64,000 nt of DNA from Jiangella mangrovi (GTDB taxonomy: Bacteria; Actinomycetota; Actinomycetes; Jiangellales; Jiangellaceae). This document shows, one piece after another, positions 30,527 to 38,808 of the stretch; the first letter of the stretch is position 1, and each line of letters begins with the position of its first letter. The position numbers and the translations under genes were made by a program. Location of the stretch: positions 1,922,001 through 1,986,000 of the forward strand of contig NZ_JACHMM010000001.1 of the NCBI RefSeq assembly GCF_014204975.1, given 5' to 3'. The notes beneath the pieces were generated by a model that saw only the letters and a list, made by a program, of their open reading frames with translations, had not been told where the DNA came from and did not search any database.

Positions 30527-31476
30527 CGACGACGTCGCGGGTCGCCCTGCTCTCCCGGATCATCGGCACCGATCCGGACGCCCGGCGCCGCCTGGACGAG
30601 GCCGGCATCGAGATCGCCGTCGACCTCCCCGGCTACGACGCGCTCATGGCGGGTCCCGACGGCGTCCGCTCCTGGCACGCCGTGCTCGCCGACGTCGACG
30701 GGCTGGTCGTGGGCCTTCAGCCGGTCGACCGCGCGCTGTTCGACGCCGCCCCGAAGCTGCGCTACGTGCTGCGCGTCGGCACCGGTCTGGACAACGTCGA
30801 CGTCGCGACGGCGGCCGAGCGCGGCGTCGCCGTCGCCAACCTCGAGGGGCTGAACGCCGACGCCGTCGCCGAGTACGCCTTCGGCCTGCTGCTGGCCGCC
30901 GCCCGGCGTATCCCGGAGGCCGACGCGTCGATGCGGGCCGGACGGTGGGAGCGCTTCGGCGGGCGGCACCTCGGCGGGCGCACGCTGGGACTGGTCGGCT
31001 TCGGCGCCATCGCGCGGGCCGTGGTCCCCATGGCGCACGGGTTCGGCATGGACGTCCTGGTGCACCGTCGCACGCCCGACCCGGCCGCCGACGCCGCGGC
31101 CGGCGTGCGCACCGTCGGGCTGGACGAGCTGCTCACCGCATCGCAGTTCGTCAGCCTGCACGTCCCGCTGACCGACCACACGCGGCACCTCATCGGCCCC
31201 CGCGAGATCGGGCTGATGGACGGCGTCGTGCTGGTCAACACCGCACGCGGCGAGGTGGTCGACGAGGACGCCCTGTACCAGGGGCTGCTCGACGGGCACG
31301 TCGCCGCGGCCGCCCTCGACGTCTTCACCGACGAGCCGCCCGCCGGGTCACCCCTGCTCGGCCTGCGCACCGTGGTCCTCTCGCCGCACAACGGCGGGTA
31401 CAGCGACCTCGTCATGCGGCGGACCGCGGCGGCCGCCGTCGACCTCATGATCGAGCACTCCGACCCAGCGGGTTGA
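30523..31476 (+). CDS. D-2-hydroxyacid dehydrogenase (phosphoglycerate-dehydrogenase-like)
   Basis: The 317-residue product is a D-isomer-specific 2-hydroxyacid dehydrogenase, which reduces or oxidises 2-oxo/2-hydroxy acids with NAD(P). The substrate region VLRVGTGLDNVDVATAAERG, the Rossmann motif LGLVGFGAIARAV (about 150-162), the catalytic-type NTARGEVVDEDAL (Arg) and the C-terminal DVFTDEP...SPHNGG are visible. The last motif has His in SPHNGG at the catalytic position. Its start overlaps the hydratase small subunit and the ThDP enzyme follows after 33 bases. Confidence 0.88.
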   Translation: MTTTSRVALLSRIIGTDPDARRRLDEAGIEIAVDLPGYDALMAGPDGVRSWHAVLADVDGLVVGLQPVDRALFDAAPKLRYVLRVGTGLDNVDVATAAERGVAVANLEGLNADAVAEYAFGLLLAAARRIPEADASMRAGRWERFGGRHLGGRTLGLVGFGAIARAVVPMAHGFGMDVLVHRRTPDPAADAAAGVRTVGLDELLTASQFVSLHVPLTDHTRHLIGPREIGLMDGVVLVNTARGEVVDEDALYQGLLDGHVAAAALDVFTDEPPAGSPLLGLRTVVLSPHNGGYSDLVMRRTAAAAVDLMIEHSDPAG

Positions 31477-31509
31477 CGCTCACCCTCCCCCTTCACCTGG
31501 AGCAGCAGC

Positions 31510-33291
31510 ATGCCGGCCACACCTCTTCTCGACACCGACGTCCCGACGACGGAGGCGGTCGTCCGCGTGCTGCGCGAGGCGGGCGTCGACACGGTGTTCG
31601 GACTGTCCGGCGGCGACACCGGCCGCATCTTCAGCCGGCTCGCCCACCACGTCGACGGCGTCCGCACCGTCCTGGTGCGCAACGAGTCGCACGCCACCTC
31701 GGCCGCCGAGGCGTACGCCCGGGTGTCCGGCCGGCTCGGTGTCGCGATGGCACAGGGGTCGTGGCTGGTCGGGCAGGGCCTGGTCGGCATCCTCGAGGCG
31801 CAGGCCAGCGGGACGCCGATGCTGCTGCTCGGCGACCTCACCGACGGCCGGCCCTACTCGCAGCACGCGCCGTATCAGGCCGGCACCGCCGACTACGGCA
31901 CCTGGGACGCGCCGGCGGCCTTCCGCTCCGTGACCAAGCGGGTGTTCGTCGCGACCACGCCGGCCGAGGCCGTCCAGAGTGTCCAGCTGGGCATCAAGCA
32001 CGCGCTGGCCGGCCAGCCCGGACCGGTCGCCGTCCTCTTCTCGTCAGCGTCGCTGGCCGGAACTGTCGGCCCGGGCAGCCTGCCGCGCCTCTACGCCACG
32101 CAGGCCTACCTGACCCGGCAGCCGGCGCCCGCGCCCGACGTCAGCGAGCTGGCTCAGGCCCTGGCGACGGCGTCGGCTCCCGTCCTGCTGGCCGGCGGCG
32201 GCGTGCGCCTGGCCCGGGCCGAGGCCGTCCTGCGTGAGGTCGCCGAGGCCACCGGCGCCGCCGTCGTCACCAGCCCGGCCGGCAAGGGCACCTTCCCCGA
32301 GGACCACCCGGGCAGCGGCGGCGTGTTCGGCACCTTCGGCTCGCCGGTCGCCAACGACGCGCTCGGCCGGGCCGACCTCGTCCTGGTGCTGGGCAGCAAG
32401 CTCGGCCCCAGCGACACCGCCGCCGAGAGCCCCGGCCTCATCGACCCGGCGCGGCAGCGGATCGTGCACGTCGACATCGAGCCGCTGAACGCGGCGTGGA
32501 CCATGCCGACCGCGGACGTCATCGTGGCCGACGTCGCCGCGACGCTGGGCGCCCTGGCCGACGAGCTGGCCGCGCACCCCGTCGACACCGGCATCGTCAC
32601 CGCGCGGCAGAACGCGCTGGCCGCCCTCCGCGCCGAGGCGAGCACACCGGGCGCCGAGGACGCCGCCGCCGCGAACGGCGGTTCCCCCGTCCACCCGCGG
32701 CGCGTCATCGCCGAGCTGCGGGCCGCCCTGCCCGACGACGCCGTCGTCTGCGCCGACGCCGGCGAGAACCGGCTGCTCATGAGCCGGTACTTCGAGTCCC
32801 GCTCCGGGGGCACGTACCTGCAGCCGGCCGGCGCGGGCGGCATGGGCTACAGCATCCCGGCCGCCATCGGCGCGAAGGTGTTCGCACCGGAGCGGACCGT
32901 CCTGGCGGTCTGCGGCGACGGCGGCTTCAGCATGTCGCTGCCCGCCCTGCTGACCGCGACCGAGGAGAACGCCCCCATCGTGGTCGTGGTGTTCGACAAC
33001 GGCACGCTCGGCTGGGTCCGGCACAGCCAGCGGATGCGTGGCGAGCAGGAGTTCAACTCGAACCTGCGCCGGTTCGACTACGCGGGCATCGCCGCGGCCG
33101 CCGGGTTCGCCGCGTTCCGCGCCGGCAAGCCGGACGAGCTGCCCGGAGCGCTCGCCGACGCCGTCGCCGCCGCGGACCGCGCCGAGGCCCCGGCGATCGT
33201 CGTCGTCGACGTCTCCACCGAGCAGACGTTCGTCGACCTGCGCACGCCCCTCATGGCGGCCGCCGCGCCCGCACCCGCGGCGCGCAGCTGA
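31510..33291 (+). CDS. Thiamine-diphosphate-dependent enzyme (acetolactate synthase-like)
   Basis: The 593-residue product has the three-domain ThDP fold of the acetolactate synthase/benzoylformate-type family. The N-terminal PYR domain holds the catalytic glutamate (VRNESHATSAAEAYARVSG). The middle domain (SAPVLLAGGGVRLARAEAVL, AGKGTFPEDHPGSGG) and the C-terminal PP domain with the metal-ThDP motif (GDGGFSMSLPALLTATEE...FDNGTLGW) follow. No partner regulatory subunit is present, so it is probably a decarboxylase or carboligase in a catabolic pathway rather than branched-chain synthesis. The start ATG follows an AGCAGC-type weak site. Confidence 0.85.
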   Translation: MPATPLLDTDVPTTEAVVRVLREAGVDTVFGLSGGDTGRIFSRLAHHVDGVRTVLVRNESHATSAAEAYARVSGRLGVAMAQGSWLVGQGLVGILEAQASGTPMLLLGDLTDGRPYSQHAPYQAGTADYGTWDAPAAFRSVTKRVFVATTPAEAVQSVQLGIKHALAGQPGPVAVLFSSASLAGTVGPGSLPRLYATQAYLTRQPAPAPDVSELAQALATASAPVLLAGGGVRLARAEAVLREVAEATGAAVVTSPAGKGTFPEDHPGSGGVFGTFGSPVANDALGRADLVLVLGSKLGPSDTAAESPGLIDPARQRIVHVDIEPLNAAWTMPTADVIVADVAATLGALADELAAHPVDTGIVTARQNALAALRAEASTPGAEDAAAANGGSPVHPRRVIAELRAALPDDAVVCADAGENRLLMSRYFESRSGGTYLQPAGAGGMGYSIPAAIGAKVFAPERTVLAVCGDGGFSMSLPALLTATEENAPIVVVVFDNGTLGWVRHSQRMRGEQEFNSNLRRFDYAGIAAAAGFAAFRAGKPDELPGALADAVAAADRAEAPAIVVVDVSTEQTFVDLRTPLMAAAAPAPAARS

Positions 33292-33323
33292 CCGCCGTCC
33301 GTCCCGCTCACGAAGGAGTAGCA

Positions 33324-34199
33324 ATGAGGCTCGAGGGCAAGTCCGCCATCGTCTTCGGCGCCGGCCAGCAGCCGGGCCGCACCATCGGCAACGGCAAGGC
33401 GACGGCGCTGACGTTCGCCCGCGAGGGCGCGAAGGTGTTCTGCGTCGACATCGACAAGGCCGCCGCCGACGACACCGTCGCCGCGATCCGCGAGGCCGGC
33501 GGCACCGCGGAGGCGTGGCAGGCCGACGTCGTCGACGAGGACAGCATCGTCGCCGCCGTGAAGGCCTGCTACCGGGGCTGGGGCGCCATCGACGTCCTGC
33601 ACAACAACGTCGGCGCGAGCATCGCCGCGGGCGACGCCTCGATCACCGAGATCACCGTCGAGGCGTTCGACCGGGTGTTCGCCATCAACCTGCGGTCCAT
33701 GGTGCTGACCTGCAAGTACGTCCTGCCGATCATGCGGCAGCAGGGGTCGGGCTCGATCATCAACATCTCGTCGGCCGCGGCGTTCAACAACTACCCGTAC
33801 GTCGGCTACAAGACCTCGAAGGCGGCCGTGGTGTCGCTGACCGAGCACGTGGCGATCCGCAACGCCGCCTACGGCGTCCGCGCCAACGTCATCCTGCCCG
33901 GGCTCATCAACACGCCGACCGCCGTCGAGAACCGCATCCGCAAGTTCGGCCTCAGCTACGAGGACGTCGTCGCGATGCGCGACAAGGAGGTCCCGCTGCG
34001 CCGCAAGATGGGCACCGCCTGGGACATCGCCAACGCCGCGCTCTGGCTGGCCTCGGAGGAGGCGTCGTTCGTCACCGGCGTGACGCTGCCCGTCGACGGC
34101 GGGCAGAGCGTGCAGGTCGGGCGGCCGCCGTCGGAGCCGGAGATCGCCGAGGAGCTGGCCGCGGCCCAGGCCGCCGCGGAGCGCCTGGCGAAGGACTGA
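33324..34199 (+). CDS. SDR family NAD(P)-dependent oxidoreductase
   Basis: This 291-residue classical SDR has a coenzyme motif FGAGQQPGRTIGNGKATAL, HNNVGASI in the NNAG position, NISSAAAFNN for the catalytic serine and YVGYKTSKAAVVSL with the YxxxK pair intact. The C-terminal TGVTLPVDGGQSVQVG is standard, followed by an extra Glu/Ala-rich tail. The start ATG 33324 follows GAAGGAG. It is co-directional with its neighbours and 32 bases after the ThDP enzyme. It likely oxidises or reduces a pathway alcohol or ketone. Confidence 0.9.
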   Translation: MRLEGKSAIVFGAGQQPGRTIGNGKATALTFAREGAKVFCVDIDKAAADDTVAAIREAGGTAEAWQADVVDEDSIVAAVKACYRGWGAIDVLHNNVGASIAAGDASITEITVEAFDRVFAINLRSMVLTCKYVLPIMRQQGSGSIINISSAAAFNNYPYVGYKTSKAAVVSLTEHVAIRNAAYGVRANVILPGLINTPTAVENRIRKFGLSYEDVVAMRDKEVPLRRKMGTAWDIANAALWLASEEASFVTGVTLPVDGGQSVQVGRPPSEPEIAEELAAAQAAAERLAKD

Positions 34200-34200
34200 G

Positions 34201-34824
34201 GTGTCCGCGACCCGACGCAGTCGCCGGATGCCGCCGCTGACCGCCCGCGACGAGCTCACCGCGGAGCAGCGGACGCTCTGGGACGTCGTCGCCGGCGGCC
34301 CGCGGGCGGCGACGGCGATCCGCGAGAGCGGCCAGCTGACCGGCCCGTTCGACGTGCTGCTGCGCTCGCCAGAGGTGGGTGTGGCGGTGGCCGAGCTGGG
34401 CGCCCGGCTGCGCTACGGCTCCAGCCTCGACCGGCGCGAGACCGAACTGGTCATCGTCACGGCCGCCGCGCACTGGCGGGGCCGCTACGCCTGGCTGCGG
34501 CACGCCGTGTACGCCCGCGACGCCGGTCTGGCCGACGAGGTGCTGACGGCGCTGGCCGCCGGCGCCGAGCCGGACCTCGCCACCCCCGCCGACCGCGCCG
34601 TTCACGCCGTCGTCGATCAACTGCTGCGCACCGGCCAGGTCGGCGACGACGCCTACGCCGCGGCCGTGGAGCTGCTCGGCGAGCGCAAGCTGGTCGACGT
34701 CGTCGCGCTGACCGGCTACTACTCGCTCTCGTCGTTCCTGCTCAACGCGTTCGACGTCCCGCTGCCCACCGGTGCGGGCACGCCATGGGACGCGGAACCC
34801 CCGACCTCGGAGAGGACGCCATGA
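34201..34824 (+). CDS. Carboxymuconolactone decarboxylase-like protein
   Basis: The 207-residue product has the CMD/AhpD-like helical core (FDVLLRSPEVGVAVAELGAR, LDRRETELVIVTAAAHWRGR, YAWLRHAVYARDAGLADEVL). The CxxxH redox pair of AhpD-type members is absent (the site reads WLRHAVYA), so a peroxidase role is unlikely. A decarboxylase or lactone-related role fits the island but is not shown. It begins one base after the SDR stop and overlaps the cupin gene by 4 bases. Confidence 0.8.
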   Translation: MSATRRSRRMPPLTARDELTAEQRTLWDVVAGGPRAATAIRESGQLTGPFDVLLRSPEVGVAVAELGARLRYGSSLDRRETELVIVTAAAHWRGRYAWLRHAVYARDAGLADEVLTALAAGAEPDLATPADRAVHAVVDQLLRTGQVGDDAYAAAVELLGERKLVDVVALTGYYSLSSFLLNAFDVPLPTGAGTPWDAEPPTSERTP

Positions 34825-35207
34825 CGTCGGACTTCCGGTACCACCGCCCCGTCGACCTCGACCGGTTCGCCGCGCTCGGCCCGGACGAGCGGCTCTCGCA
34901 GAAGCTGCTGTCGCGGGCCGACGGCGCCCAGAACGTGAGCGTCTCGTACGTGCGCACCCCGGCCGGCGGCGGCTCGCCCGAGGGCCTGCACGTCCACGAG
35001 GTCGAGCAGGTCTTCTACGTCGTCGCCGGCACCATGAGCATCGAGGTCGACGGCGACCGCTTCGACGCCGGCCCGGGCAGCCTCGTCGTGTTCCCGGCCG
35101 GCGTGCCGCACCGCAACTGGAACGGGACCGACGCCGAGACCGTCCACCTCAACATCTGCGCGCCGGCGCCGGACCCGGACCAGCCGTTCGCGCGGCGCGT
35201 CGGGTGA
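34821..35207 (+). CDS. Cupin domain protein
   Basis: The 128-residue product is a single-domain cupin. The first cupin motif reads GLHVHEVEQVFYVVAGTMSI with His-x-His and Glu metal ligands, and the second reads PGSLVVFPAGVPHRNWN with the final His. Such proteins bind a metal and can be isomerases, dioxygenases or sensors. ATG 34821 overlaps the previous stop by 4 bases and the next gene begins inside its end, so all three are translationally coupled. Confidence 0.85.
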   Translation: MTSDFRYHRPVDLDRFAALGPDERLSQKLLSRADGAQNVSVSYVRTPAGGGSPEGLHVHEVEQVFYVVAGTMSIEVDGDRFDAGPGSLVVFPAGVPHRNWNGTDAETVHLNICAPAPDPDQPFARRVG

Positions 35208-36076
35208 GCGTCTGGACCGACCTGTCGACCGGCCCGTTCACGCTGGCCTTCGTCGACGTGGACGGCGTGCCGACGCGGTCGCTGCGGGCCGGTCCGCAGA
35301 GCAGCGCGGCGCCGCCGGTCCTGTTCCTGCACGGGACCAGCAGCCACCTGGAGGTGTTCGCGCCGAACGTGCGGGCCTTCGCCGACGCCGGGTTCGCCGT
35401 CCACGCCGTCGACATGCTGGGCCACGGCTACACCGGCAAGCCCGGCCACGACCTCGAGGTGCCGCACTACGTCGAGCACGTGCGCCGCTACCTCGACGCC
35501 GTCGGGGCCGGCCGCGTGCACCTGGTGGGCGAGTCGCTGGGCGGCTGGGTGGCCGCCTGGTTCGCCGGTGTCCACCCGGACCGCGTGGCCAGCCTGCAGT
35601 TGGTGTCGTCGGGCGGCACCCGCGCCGTCCCCGAGATCATGGCGCGCATCAGGAGCACGACCGAGCGGGCGGTGTACGAGGACGACCCCGCGTTCACCCA
35701 CGAGCGGCTGGCCCGGCTCTTCCACGACCCGGACCGGCTGGCGGCCGACCTGGTCGAGGCGCGCTACCGGATCTACCACACACCGGAGTTCCGGGCCGTG
35801 CTGCCGCACCTGCTGTGCATGCAGGACATGACCGTGCGGCGGCGCAACCTGCTGACCGCCGAGCGGCTGGCGCTCATCGGCGCGCCGACCCAGATCTTCT
35901 GGGGCCGGTTCAATCCCATGGGCGACGTGTCCGAGGCCGAGGGCATCCACGCGGGCATCGCCGGGTCGCGCCTCGTCGTGTTCGAGCAGTGCGGCCACTT
36001 CCCGCAGCTGGAGTACCCGGAGCGGTTCAATGCGGAGGCTGTGGAGTTCATCGAGAGTGTGGTCGGGAGGACCTGA
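35204..36076 (+). CDS. Alpha/beta-fold hydrolase
   Basis: The 290-residue product resembles C-C bond (meta-cleavage product) hydrolases and related esterases. Visible are the oxyanion motif FLHGTSSHLEVF, the nucleophile elbow VGESLGGWVAAWFA (Ser), an Asp-containing strand IFWGRFNPMGDVSEAEG and the catalytic His in FEQCGHFPQLEYPE. The GTG start overlaps the cupin gene by 4 bases and its stop touches the next ATG (TGATG). Cleavage of an ester or 1,3-dione intermediate is plausible in this pathway. Confidence 0.88.
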   Translation: MSVWTDLSTGPFTLAFVDVDGVPTRSLRAGPQSSAAPPVLFLHGTSSHLEVFAPNVRAFADAGFAVHAVDMLGHGYTGKPGHDLEVPHYVEHVRRYLDAVGAGRVHLVGESLGGWVAAWFAGVHPDRVASLQLVSSGGTRAVPEIMARIRSTTERAVYEDDPAFTHERLARLFHDPDRLAADLVEARYRIYHTPEFRAVLPHLLCMQDMTVRRRNLLTAERLALIGAPTQIFWGRFNPMGDVSEAEGIHAGIAGSRLVVFEQCGHFPQLEYPERFNAEAVEFIESVVGRT

Positions 36077-37032
36077 TGACGGGACCCGTGCGGGTGGCCG
36101 TGCTGGACGACTACCAGGGCGTGGCGGCGACGTACGCCGACTGGGCCGAGCGGCTGCCGGAGGCGCGGGTCGAGTACGTCCGCGACCACGTGGCCGACCC
36201 GGACCGGCTGGTCGAGCTGCTGACGCCGTTCGACGTCGTCGTGGTGATGCGCGAGCGCACGCCGCTGCCGCGGGCGGTGCTGGAGCGGCTCCCGGCGCTG
36301 CGGCTGCTGGTCACCACCGGCATGCGCAACGCCTCCATCGACCTGGCGGCGGCGCGGGAGCGCGGCGTCGTCGTGTGCGGCACCCGTGGCCATCCGTGGA
36401 GCACGGCGGAGCTGACCTGGGCGCTCATCCTCGGGCTCATGCGCAACGTGGCGGGCGAGGACGCCCGCGTGCGGGCCGGCGGCTGGCAGCAGGAGGTCGG
36501 CCGCGACCTCGTCGGCGAGACGCTCGGCGTCGTCGGACTGGGCAAGCAGGGCGCGCACGTCGCCGCCGTCGGCGCCGCGTTCGGCATGGACGTCGTGGCG
36601 TGGAGCCCGCACCTCACCGAGGAGCGGGCCGAGGCCGGCGGCGCGCGGCTGGTCGGCAGGGACGAGCTGTTCGCGACGGCGCGGGTGGTGACGCTGCACC
36701 TGGTGCTCTCCGATTCCACCCGCGGCATCGTCGACGAGGCGGCGCTGCGGCTCATGCGGCCGGACGCGTACCTCGTCAACACCGCCCGGGCGCTGCTGGT
36801 CGACCAAGCGGCGCTGCGGACGGCGCTGGAGGAGGGCTGGATCGCCGGCGCCGGGCTGGACGTGTTCGAGGTCGAGCCGCTGCCGCCGGACCACTGGCTG
36901 CGCGCGGCGCCGCGGACGCTGCTGTCGCCGCACATGGGCTACGTCTCCGACCGCAACTACCAGGTCTTCTACGGCGACGCCGTCGAGGACGTGCGGGCGT
37001 TCCTCGACGGCGCGCCGGTGCGCGTGCTCTGA
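36076..37032 (+). CDS. D-2-hydroxyacid dehydrogenase family protein
   Basis: A second 2-hydroxyacid dehydrogenase of 318 residues. It starts MTGPVRVAVLDDYQGVAATY and has LLVTTGMRNASIDLAAARER, the Rossmann loop LGVVGLGKQGAHVAAVGAAF, the catalytic-Arg region NTARALLVDQAALRTALEEG and a C-terminal DVFEVEPLPPDHWL...LSPHMGYVSDRN with the catalytic His. It is only distantly like the one at 30523-31476, so the two probably act on different substrates. It is the last gene before the tripartite-transporter promoter. Confidence 0.88.
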   Translation: MTGPVRVAVLDDYQGVAATYADWAERLPEARVEYVRDHVADPDRLVELLTPFDVVVVMRERTPLPRAVLERLPALRLLVTTGMRNASIDLAAARERGVVVCGTRGHPWSTAELTWALILGLMRNVAGEDARVRAGGWQQEVGRDLVGETLGVVGLGKQGAHVAAVGAAFGMDVVAWSPHLTEERAEAGGARLVGRDELFATARVVTLHLVLSDSTRGIVDEAALRLMRPDAYLVNTARALLVDQAALRTALEEGWIAGAGLDVFEVEPLPPDHWLRAAPRTLLSPHMGYVSDRNYQVFYGDAVEDVRAFLDGAPVRVL

Positions 37033-37042
37033 CGTCTGACGG

Positions 37043-37112
37043 TTGACGGCGGCAGGGCACCATCCTATGCTGCGACGTATCTTGCGATCTGATACTTAAG
37101 ATATGAAGTCTG
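37043..37112 (+). promoter_or_regulatory. Promoter and operator of the tctCBA transporter operon
   Basis: TTGACG (37043-37048) and TATGCT (37066-37071) are exactly 17 bases apart, a strong promoter. Downstream, ATCTT (37079-37083) and AAGAT (37098-37102) form an imperfect dyad, and AGATATGAAGTCTG (37099-37112) matches the AGATATGAAGT of the site at 28720. It is probably another site of the island's GntR regulator. Confidence 0.6.
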
Positions 37113-37178
37113 ACCGCAAGCACAGGGATCGCCGCATCGGCGGCGCATCCGGGCCGAGTACTCAATGGCGAGGACCCC

Positions 37179-38201
37179 ATGAACCTCAAGAAGCTCTCGA
37201 CGTGGCGCACCGCCGCGGCGGCGGTCGGCGTGTTGGGCCTGGCACTCTCGGCCTGCAGCACGACGGCGTCCGGCTCCGGTGAGGACGACTTCCCCACCGA
37301 GGACATCCAGCTCTACCTGGGCTACGACACGGGCGGCTCCGCCGACCCGCTGGCCCGCGAGTACGGCCGGCTGCTCGGCGAGGAGCTCGGCGTCAACGTG
37401 ACCATCCAGAACCGTCCCGGCGGCTCCGGCGCCGTCGCCACCACCGAGGTGCTCGGCCGCGACCCCGACGGCTACACCATCGCCGTCGCCCCGGCGTCCC
37501 AGCTGACCATGACCCCGATCCTCAGCAGCGACGCCGTCAGCTACTCCGGCCCCGACGACTGGACGACCCTCGGCGGCATCCTCGAACAGCAGAACGGCCT
37601 CATGGTGCGCACCGACTCCGGCTGGGCGTCGCTCGAGGACTTCATCGCGGCGGCCAAGGCGGCGCCGGGCCAGCTCAGCGTCGGCGTCTCCAGCGCCACC
37701 GGCGCCAACGCCATGGGCATGGCCTCGCTCATGGAGGTGGCCGGCATCGACGTCAAGCTGGTGCCGTTCGAGGGCGGTGCCGGCGAGGCCGCGGCAGCGC
37801 TGCTCGGCGGCCACATCGACGCGATGAACGGCACGCTCACGGGCCAGCTGGGCATGCTGCAGTCCGGCGACCTGATCTCCCTCGGCCACTCCGGTGACCT
37901 GCCGTACGAGCCGGCCGAGTCGCTGACCTTCGACGAGCAGGGCTACGACCTCACCAGCCTGGGCGAGACCACCTACTACGCCTACGCGCCGAACGACCTG
38001 CCCGAGGACGTCTTCACCGCGCTGACCGACGCCCACCAGGCCGTCGTCACCGGCGACGAGTTCGCCGAGTGGCTGGACACCAACGGGTACGTCGGGCACG
38101 CCACCACCGCCGACGAGGCCGAGGACGAGCTGCGCCAGGCGGCCGAGGACGCCCAGGAGGGCGTCGACCTGCTCACCAACGCCGGGCTCGACCTCGGCTG
38201 A
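37179..38201 (+). CDS. tctC: Tripartite tricarboxylate transporter solute-binding protein (TctC/Bug)
   Basis: TctC proteins capture carboxylates outside the membrane and deliver them to TctAB. The 340-residue product has a lipoprotein signal (MNLKKLSTWRTAAAAVGVLG, lipobox LSAC) and Bug-family motifs: YDTGGSADPLAREYGRLLGE, VTIQNRPGGSGAVATTEVLG and FEGGAGEAAAALLGGHIDAM. The start ATG follows a GAGGA. It leads the tctC-tctB-tctA operon and lies downstream of the operator. The likely substrates are di- or tricarboxylates handled by the island's enzymes. Confidence 0.9.
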   Translation: MNLKKLSTWRTAAAAVGVLGLALSACSTTASGSGEDDFPTEDIQLYLGYDTGGSADPLAREYGRLLGEELGVNVTIQNRPGGSGAVATTEVLGRDPDGYTIAVAPASQLTMTPILSSDAVSYSGPDDWTTLGGILEQQNGLMVRTDSGWASLEDFIAAAKAAPGQLSVGVSSATGANAMGMASLMEVAGIDVKLVPFEGGAGEAAAALLGGHIDAMNGTLTGQLGMLQSGDLISLGHSGDLPYEPAESLTFDEQGYDLTSLGETTYYAYAPNDLPEDVFTALTDAHQAVVTGDEFAEWLDTNGYVGHATTADEAEDELRQAAEDAQEGVDLLTNAGLDLG

Positions 38202-38224
38202 TCTCGGCTGACGAGGAGTTGACG

Positions 38225-38770
38225 ATGGCAGTGGACGGCACGGCCGACCGCACCCCGCCGAGTACCGCGGGCGGGGGGCGGTGGGCCGCTCCCGAATGGT
38301 CGGCGATGCGCGGCAAGCGGCAGGGCCGGCTGGTCTTCGGCATCGTGCTGCTGCTCGTCGCCGCCGGCTACACCTGGGAGGCGTTCCAGATCCCGCTCGG
38401 CACCGCGGCCCAGCCCGGGGCCGGCATGTTCCCCCGGTTCGTCGGCGTCGCGACGGCGATCGTCGCGCTGATCCTGGTCGCGGAGTCGCTGTTCTCCGCG
38501 GAGAAGACCGAGGACATCGACCTCCCGCAGGGCCGCCAGTTGCGGCTCGTGCTCGCGTTCGCCGGCTGCACGCTCGGCTTCATCCTGCTGCTGCCGGTGC
38601 TCGGGCAGTACGTCGCCGGCGCCTTGTACATGACGCTGACCATGAAGTTCCTCGGCTCGGGGTCGTGGTGGAAGGCGATCGTGTACGGCGTCGTGCTGTC
38701 GTCGGCGATCGCCTGGATCTTCATCAACCTGCTGCACATCAGCCTGCCGGGCGGCGTGTTCGCCGCCTGA
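38225..38770 (+). CDS. tctB: Tripartite tricarboxylate transporter small membrane protein TctB
   Basis: The 181-residue product has a cytoplasmic N-terminus of about 35 residues and four hydrophobic helices (LVFGIVLLLVAAGYTWEAFQ, FPRFVGVATAIVALILVAES, LRLVLAFAGCTLGFILLLPV, AIVYGVVLSSAIAWIFINLL), as expected for TctB. It follows tctC by 23 bases and precedes tctA by 38 bases. Confidence 0.88.
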   Translation: MAVDGTADRTPPSTAGGGRWAAPEWSAMRGKRQGRLVFGIVLLLVAAGYTWEAFQIPLGTAAQPGAGMFPRFVGVATAIVALILVAESLFSAEKTEDIDLPQGRQLRLVLAFAGCTLGFILLLPVLGQYVAGALYMTLTMKFLGSGSWWKAIVYGVVLSSAIAWIFINLLHISLPGGVFAA

Positions 38771-38808
38771 GGCGGCGCTGCCCCGGCCTCACGCCGAACG
38801 GGTGACCC